DNA of 64,000 bases from Listeria cossartiae subsp. cayugensis (GTDB lineage: Bacteria > Bacillota > Bacilli > Lactobacillales > Listeriaceae): positions 1,178,001 to 1,242,000 of the forward strand of contig NZ_JAARZC010000001.1 of the NCBI RefSeq assembly GCF_014229095.1, given 5' to 3'. A program made the position numbers and the translations under genes. Position 1 is the first letter of the stretch. Every line of letters starts with the position of its first letter. Below the pieces are notes generated by a model. That model was not told the DNA's origin, ran no database searches, and worked only from the letters and a program-made list of their open reading frames with translations. Below are positions 59,892 to 64,000 of this stretch, piece after piece.

Positions 59892-60710
59892 CTATGCTAA
59901 ATCTTTTTTCTTGTCGAGTTGCATGGTTAAAATAAGAATTAAAACAAATAATACCGCGAACACCCAGAACCACATTCCTAGTTCGCCTTTAATAATGGCA
60001 TTATACCCTAAAGCACCTAATGCACCGCCCATAATCGGTCCGATAACAGGAACCCATGAGTAACCCCAATCAGATCCACCTTTACCAGAAATCGGCCAAA
60101 CAAAATGCGCAATTCTTGGGCCAAGGTCACGAGCTGGGTTGATTGCATAACCAGTAGTTCCACCTAGAGACATCCCGATAGCGACGATTAATGCACCAAC
60201 AACAAGTGGATTTAATCCGTCTGAAAAGGAATTTGCACCTAGTGATAATAATCCAAACACTAACATAAAAGTACCTAATGCTTCACCAAAAAAGTTAGAT
60301 GTAAAATGGCGAATAGCTGGCGCCGTTGCAAAAACACCTAGTTTTGTTGGTTTGTCTTCTGTTTTCTTCCAATGTGGGTAATAATGTAACCAAATCAGTG
60401 TTGCCCCAATAAATGCTCCAATAAACTGAGCGATAATATATGGCAATACGTAGTCCCAAGGGAAAGCACCTGCAAGCGCCATAGCGATTGTTACAGCCGG
60501 GTTAAGATGGGCCATACTCATATAACCTGAAACATAAACACCCATTGTAACGCCTAGCCCCCAAGCTAATGTAATAACGACCCAGCCGCCATTCTCTGCT
60601 TTCGATTTCTTCAGTGAAACACCTGCTACGACACCAGCACCTAAAATAATTAGAATGGCAGTACCAACAACTTCACCAAGAAATTGTGTTGCTAAACTTG
60701 TGTCAATCAT
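59892..60710 (-). CDS. glpF: Glycerol uptake facilitator GlpF
   Basis: A 272-aa aquaglyceroporin with six membrane helices and two NPA loops (AHLNPAVTIAMA and AINPARDLGPR). The Asp after NPAR (RDLG) marks glyceroporins rather than water channels. The ATG at 60710 has AAGGAG 8 bases upstream; an upstream in-frame ATG at 60818 lies in the leader terminator and is not credible. First gene of glpFK, under catabolite and probably GlpP control. Confidence 0.96.
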   Translation of the reverse strand: MIDTSLATQFLGEVVGTAILIILGAGVVAGVSLKKSKAENGGWVVITLAWGLGVTMGVYVSGYMSMAHLNPAVTIAMALAGAFPWDYVLPYIIAQFIGAFIGATLIWLHYYPHWKKTEDKPTKLGVFATAPAIRHFTSNFFGEALGTFMLVFGLLSLGANSFSDGLNPLVVGALIVAIGMSLGGTTGYAINPARDLGPRIAHFVWPISGKGGSDWGYSWVPVIGPIMGGALGALGYNAIIKGELGMWFWVFAVLFVLILILTMQLDKKKDLA

Positions 60711-60798
60711 CTTTTCCAACTCCTTCTTTTTGCTTATTTGTAGCACCGGAATTTTTGCCCTTACTAGTCCCCTTACATTCCGATTATCAATTAACTTC

Positions 60799-60860
60799 AA
60801 AAAAAGAATGACAATCAAAACGTAGGCATACTAGTACCCTGGCATCGTTTCGATTGTCAT
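60799..60860 (-). ncRNA. Leader terminator of glpFK, probable GlpP antitermination target
   Basis: Minus strand ATGACAATCGAAACG pairs with CGTTTTGATTGTCAT over 15 bp (one G-U), with a loop that itself contains a small stem, and is followed by TTCTTTTTTT. It lies in the leader before glpF. In B. subtilis the glpFK and glpD leaders carry such a hairpin, opened by GlpP with glycerol 3-phosphate. No GlpP gene is in the window. Confidence 0.85.
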
Positions 60861-60893
60861 CTCTTCTCCTGACATATTAATTAACTTGAGTCT

Positions 60894-60922
60894 ATTTAAT
60901 CATATCAAGAAAACGCTGTCAA
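60894..60922 (-). promoter_or_regulatory. Sigma-A promoter of glpFK
   Basis: Minus strand TTGACA (60917-60922), 17-base spacer, TTAAAT (60894-60899) with a TGA extension. It starts a leader of about 180 bases. Confidence 0.8.
60908..60921. promoter_or_regulatory. cre site overlapping the glpFK -35
   Basis: AGAAAACGCTGTCA matches the CcpA site core (TGAAAACGCTTTCA) at 12 of 14 positions and covers most of the -35 hexamer. CcpA binding should block the promoter in glucose. Confidence 0.75.
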
Positions 60923-61036
60923 TCAAACGACTTGTCCTATTTTTCACAAAGTCTTTTCATCTGCCTCTTTACTTTTACCCCAATCCCGGAGAGTTATAAC
61001 CCATTTACAAGAAATTAATTCACAAAGATAAAAATA

Positions 61037-61066
61037 GAAAAAAACCGCCACAAGTGACGGTTTTTA
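61037..61066 (-). terminator. Terminator of the rplU-prp-rpmA operon
   Basis: Minus strand AAAAACCGTCAC pairs with GTGGCGGTTTTT (one G-U) around a short loop, then T-rich. Confidence 0.92.
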
Positions 61067-61075
61067 AATTCGCAT

Positions 61076-61366
61076 TTAAGCTTCTTGTACTTCAGGATAA
61101 ACGCTAACTTTTTTCTTGTCGCGTCCCATACGTTCGAAACGTACAACGCCGTCAGTTTTAGCGAATAAAGTATCATCGCCTCCACGTCCTACGTTAGTTC
61201 CTGGATAGATTTTAGTACCACGTTGACGGTAAAGGATAGATCCACCAGTAACAAATTGTCCGTCCGCACGTTTTGCACCTAAACGTTTTGATTCAGAGTC
61301 ACGTCCGTTAGAAGTCGAACCGCCACCCTTTTTGTGCGCAAAATGTTGAATATCAAATTTTAACAT
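61076..61366 (-). CDS. rpmA: 50S ribosomal protein L27 with cleavable N-terminal extension
   Basis: A 96-aa L27. The N-terminus [17 protein letters not shown] carries the Firmicutes extension that Prp removes, so the mature protein starts at the H or A before KKGGGS and reaches the peptidyl-transferase centre. The core [18 protein letters not shown] and the [22 protein letters not shown] stretch are typical. It directly follows prp. Confidence 0.98.
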
Positions 61367-61379
61367 GAAATTCCACCTC

Positions 61380-61697
61380 CTATTTGGAGTTAATTTTTAT
61401 ATGATCAGGATAGCTGTACGCTAATGACCTTAGTTGATTTTCCATCCCTGTAAGCAAGATTTGTACCACGTCATCCTCGACATAATCAGCAGGCACAGAA
61501 TAGTAAAGGTAACCCTCCGACTCTTCTATTACAGGCGCAAAATCACGAACTTCCGAAATAGCATTCACCATTCCAAAAGCAATTGACGAAGCTCCTGCAC
61601 ATACCAAATCACTGCCATGTTCGGCAAAATCGGCGTGTCCACTCATTGTAAAAGAAATTATTTGGTTGTTTTCTCGCATAACATCGACTTGAATCAT
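61380..61697 (-). CDS. prp: Prp, ribosome-processing cysteine protease
   Basis: A 105-aa protease (YsxB) that trims the L27 N-terminal extension and is essential where that extension exists. The catalytic pair is H21 ([15 protein letters not shown]) and C33 (LVCAGASS). Prp sits between rplU and rpmA in Firmicutes, exactly as here. Confidence 0.97.
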
Positions 61698-61715
61698 TGT
61701 TTTCGTCCTTTCAAA

Positions 61716-62024
61716 TTAAGCATTGATTGCATCAATAGTTAATTTTGTGTAAGGTTGACGATGACCTTGTTTTTTGTGGTAGTTCTTTTTCGGTTTATAT
61801 TTATAAACTGTCAATTTCTTCGCACGGCCTTGTTTTTCAACTTTAGCTGTTACAGTTGCGCCTTCCACGAATGGAACGCCAACTTTAGCGGAATCTCCAC
61901 CTACGAATAGAACTTTGTCAAAAGTAACAACATCACCAACTTCACCTGCTAATTTCTCAACATAGATCTCTTGGCCAGCTTCTACTTTGATTTGTTTCCC
62001 ACCTGTTTCAATAATTGCGTACAT
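61716..62024 (-). CDS. rplU: 50S ribosomal protein L21
   Basis: A 102-aa L21: [25 protein letters not shown] at the start and the C-terminal [19 protein letters not shown], with the basic loop that contacts 23S rRNA. It heads rplU-prp-rpmA. GAGGAGG lies 8 bases before the ATG, behind the L21 leader RNA. Confidence 0.98.
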   Translation of the reverse strand: MYAIIETGGKQIKVEAGQEIYVEKLAGEVGDVVTFDKVLFVGGDSAKVGVPFVEGATVTAKVEKQGRAKKLTVYKYKPKKNYHKKQGHRQPYTKLTIDAINA

Positions 62025-62035
62025 ACTTGCACCTC

Positions 62036-62131
62036 CTCATATACTAAGACTCGCCATCACAGGGGATTTACACGAGGTAAACACTTGACCCAGCTCTGTG
62101 CGGTTGTAGCTTGGTGCGCTACAAACATAAC
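62036..62131 (-). ncRNA. L21 ribosomal-protein leader
   Basis: The minus strand has hairpin UUGUAGC/GCUACAA around GCACCAA, a CACAG-AGCUGGGU segment, and a long pairing of UUUAC/GUAAA. This matches the L21 leader family, where the rplU product or L27 binds to repress its own mRNA. Identified by position and structure, not by covariance search. Confidence 0.75.
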
Positions 62132-62137
62132 AGTAAA

Positions 62138-62167
62138 ATGATAGCATAAGCAAGCCGCCTATGTCAA
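62138..62167 (-). promoter_or_regulatory. Sigma-A promoter of rplU
   Basis: Minus strand TTGACA (62162-62167), 18-base spacer, TATCAT (62138-62143) with a TGC extension, directly after the rng stop. Confidence 0.8.
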
Positions 62168-62180
62168 CCAATTGTTGATT

Positions 62181-63542
62181 TTAGTTTTCCACCCGTGCAA
62201 TTTGATAAAACGGGACTCTTTCATCCGCCACTTCCCAATCAATCGGCGCATTATTGAATGTATTCAAATCTAAAAATGTATCTAACACATCTTCTGTCGT
62301 AATAATTTGAATGCTATTCGGCTCCCCTTGCATAATTCCTGCAAGTTCCCGTTCTAACTCAAAAGCAAGTGTTTCTTTGGAAGCCACGTGCCCCGTCGCG
62401 TAACAAACTGGGCAAGGCGCCGTCGTCACTTCTAAAAATGATTTTTGCTTCTTACGTCTCGTTAACTGTAAAAGCCCTGACTGAGAAAGTGCCGCAACTT
62501 GGGTTGTAATGTATTCTTCGCGCGTTTGGCTCTCTATGGCTTCATATAGCTCTGTGTAACCCGCTTCTGACATTCCACCAATAAAGTCTACCAATATCAT
62601 CCCACTCATATTGCGTAATCTAATTTGACGAAGGATTTCTGGAACAGCTTTCAAATTCACTGATTCCACAGTTTTCTCTTTTGCTGTAGTGCCTTTAAAT
62701 CGACCCGAGTTCACGTCCACAACCCACATTGCTTCTGTTTTCTCAATAAACAACGAAGACCCATTTGTTAAATGAACGACTGGGCGTGCTAGTCGGTCCA
62801 TTTGCGCTTTAATCCCCATATCCGCAAACAAATCTGCGCTTTTGTTTAAAGTGATTTGCTGGTCTGAACAAGTATTTTCTAGCAATTTAGCAAACTCAAA
62901 GTCATCGGTAATGATTTCTGCTGGCTTATGTCGTTGGATGAACTGCTTTGCACAAGTGAAAATTCCTGAAGCAGCGGATAATAATAAACCCGGTTTCTTA
63001 CGTTTAGCTGCTTCCTTTAATAATTCTTGATGTTTTTCGCGTGCTTGGCTTAGCGCATGCTGCAACTGTTCTTCTGTTGCGTTTTCTGCATTGGAGCGAA
63101 TAATTAGTGCTTCATTTTCTACTATTAGCGCATTCATCGTTTTTTTCAACGTATCTTTGTCCGCTATTCGTTTAGAAACAGAAATATATTCTTTGCCGTA
63201 CAAATAAATAAGCAAATCCCCAGGAAACTCGAGAACACCAGATAATAAAGGTAGCTTTGTCGCGCTTCCTTCTCGAACAATTTGGACAGGAATTTTGGCC
63301 CCTTGTGTTTTATCATAGCTATCTGGAATGTCTTTTAAATGGATAAAACCTTTGTTATTATTACCTAAATCAACGAAAGCCGCTTCCATTTTACGGTCAA
63401 TTTTTTGAATAAATCCATAGAAAACATCACCAACTTGTACTTTTTCAGAAGGTCGCACAATTTCGATATCTATTAGCAAATCATTTTCAACCACTGCAGC
63501 TCGCTTTTCTATAGGAGCGGCACTTATTACTAGCTTTTTCAT
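62181..63542 (-). CDS. rng: RNase E/G family endoribonuclease
   Basis: A 453-aa RNase G-type enzyme. An S1 domain (about 35-100; MEAAFVDLGNNNKGFIHLKD) is followed by the catalytic region. The metal-binding Asps lie in MWVVDVNSGRFKG and MILVDFIGGM. The zinc-link CPVC motif is in TAPCPVCYATGHV. It lacks the RNase E C-terminal scaffold. Role: RNA processing and decay. It precedes rplU, a common arrangement. Confidence 0.94.
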   Translation of the reverse strand: MKKLVISAAPIEKRAAVVENDLLIDIEIVRPSEKVQVGDVFYGFIQKIDRKMEAAFVDLGNNNKGFIHLKDIPDSYDKTQGAKIPVQIVREGSATKLPLLSGVLEFPGDLLIYLYGKEYISVSKRIADKDTLKKTMNALIVENEALIIRSNAENATEEQLQHALSQAREKHQELLKEAAKRKKPGLLLSAASGIFTCAKQFIQRHKPAEIITDDFEFAKLLENTCSDQQITLNKSADLFADMGIKAQMDRLARPVVHLTNGSSLFIEKTEAMWVVDVNSGRFKGTTAKEKTVESVNLKAVPEILRQIRLRNMSGMILVDFIGGMSEAGYTELYEAIESQTREEYITTQVAALSQSGLLQLTRRKKQKSFLEVTTAPCPVCYATGHVASKETLAFELERELAGIMQGEPNSIQIITTEDVLDTFLDLNTFNNAPIDWEVADERVPFYQIARVEN

Positions 63543-63560
63543 CCAATCACCTTTTATAAA

Positions 63561-63587
63561 GACCCTTCATCTAAAAGACAAAGGGCC
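63561..63587 (-). terminator. Weak terminator-like hairpin after minD
   Basis: Minus strand GGCCCTT pairs with AAGGGTC (one mismatch) around a 13-base loop, followed by CTTTATAAAA. It may be a weak terminator before rng. Confidence 0.4.
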
Positions 63588-63594
63588 TAATTTT

Positions 63595-64000
63595 TTATTT
63601 TCCGCTAAAAAGTACTTTTAAACGAGAAAGAAATCCTGCTTTTTTTGACTCAATCGACATTAATGGAATTGACTCTCCAAGAATGCGTCGAGCGATATTA
63701 CGGTAACCTTGTGAAGCACGGTTATTCGGTAACATTGCAACCGGATCCCCACTGTTAGACGAACGAATAACTTCATCATCGTCAATGATAATACCTAATA
63801 ATTCAATTGATAAATGCGTTGTAATCTCATCGATATCCATTACATCCCCATTTACCATCATTTGCGTACGAATACGATTAATAATTAATTTTGGTGGCTC
63901 AATATCTTCTTTTTCAAGTAAACCGATAATTCTATCAGCATCGCGCACCGCGGATATTTCTGGAGTAGTAACAACAATAGCTTTATCCGCTCCAGCAACG
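63595..64000 (-). CDS. minD: Septum site-determining protein MinD, C-terminal part
   Basis: The 3' end (about 135 codons) of a MinD-type ATPase that places the cell-division septum; the 5' end lies beyond the right edge. The segments KAIVVTTPEISAVRDADRIIG and the DPVAMLPNNRASQGYRNIARRILGE block are typical of MinD. The C-terminal amphipathic helix is GFLSRLKVLFSGK. The Walker motifs are outside the window. Confidence 0.92.
   Translation of the reverse strand, partial: VAGADKAIVVTTPEISAVRDADRIIGLLEKEDIEPPKLIINRIRTQMMVNGDVMDIDEITTHLSIELLGIIIDDDEVIRSSNSGDPVAMLPNNRASQGYRNIARRILGESIPLMSIESKKAGFLSRLKVLFSGK

Noticed and set aside
60711-60818. N-terminal extension of glpF from an upstream ATG
   Set aside because: The extra 36 codons lie in the leader terminator, and the ATG at 60710 has a strong ribosome site and starts the usual GlpF sequence.

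Overview
The window is a 64 kb piece of a low-GC Bacillota chromosome. Gene content and order point to the genus Listeria (L. monocytogenes or a close relative). The markers are the comE-holA block, the reoM-ruvX-DUF1292 trio, a P-II protein of the NrgB type, Prp next to an N-terminally extended L27, and a glpFK operon with a GlpP-type leader. Species was judged from remembered gene order and protein families, not from a search. It is dense core genome: almost every base is gene, leader RNA or terminator. I see no prophage, insertion sequence, CRISPR array, tRNA or rRNA.

Layout. 1-8957 (minus): a long cluster yqeG-yqeH-aroE-yhbY-nadD-yqeK-rsfS-methyltransferase-comEA-comEB-comEC-holA, covering ribosome assembly, NAD and shikimate synthesis, DNA uptake and the replication clamp loader. 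9121-10929 (plus): oligopeptidase pepF. 10966-15502 (minus): mtnN, yrrS, greA, udk, O-methyltransferase and mltG. 15705-16331 (plus): a DedA protein. 16377-20111 (minus): DUF1292, ruvX, reoM and T-box-controlled alaS. 20419-24908: an ABC exporter (minus) divergent from its probable two-component system (plus). 24949-32855 (minus): recD2, a TPR protein, a hydrolase, mnmA, a cysteine desulfurase, 6S RNA and rarA. 33004-35785 (plus): cymR, GlnR-controlled amtB-glnK and a YxeA-like protein. 35830-38884 (minus): hisS-aspS behind one T-box. 39334-40617 (plus): an SH3-amidase. 40656-55054 (minus): dtd, relA, apt, recJ, lapA-like, secDF, comN-like, yajC, tgt, queA, ruvB, ruvA and an LDH-family gene. 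55124-64000 (minus): yebC, pheA, obg, glpK, glpF, rpmA, prp, rplU, rng and minD.

Functional links. Translation quality control (aspS, hisS, alaS, dtd, mnmA with a desulfurase as likely sulfur donor, queA, tgt, obg, rsfS, yqeH, yhbY) dominates. Protein export (secDF, yajC), Holliday junction processing (ruvAB, ruvX, recJ, rarA, recD2) and nutrient regulation (relA, cymR, amtB-glnK, glpFK) fill the rest.

The best second-look material is regulatory RNA and DNA rather than new genes. It includes a hisS-aspS T-box whose specifier reads as both Asp GAC and His CAC, and terminator-like hairpins in the relA and greA leaders. It also includes a triple 11-bp direct repeat between the ABC transporter and its two-component system, two GlnR boxes bracketing the amtB promoter, and same-strand terminators that leave no room for a downstream promoter. 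One protein stands out: the LDH-family enzyme at 54119-55054 has a shortened specificity loop without the lactate-selecting Gln. I found no wholly new multi-gene system.
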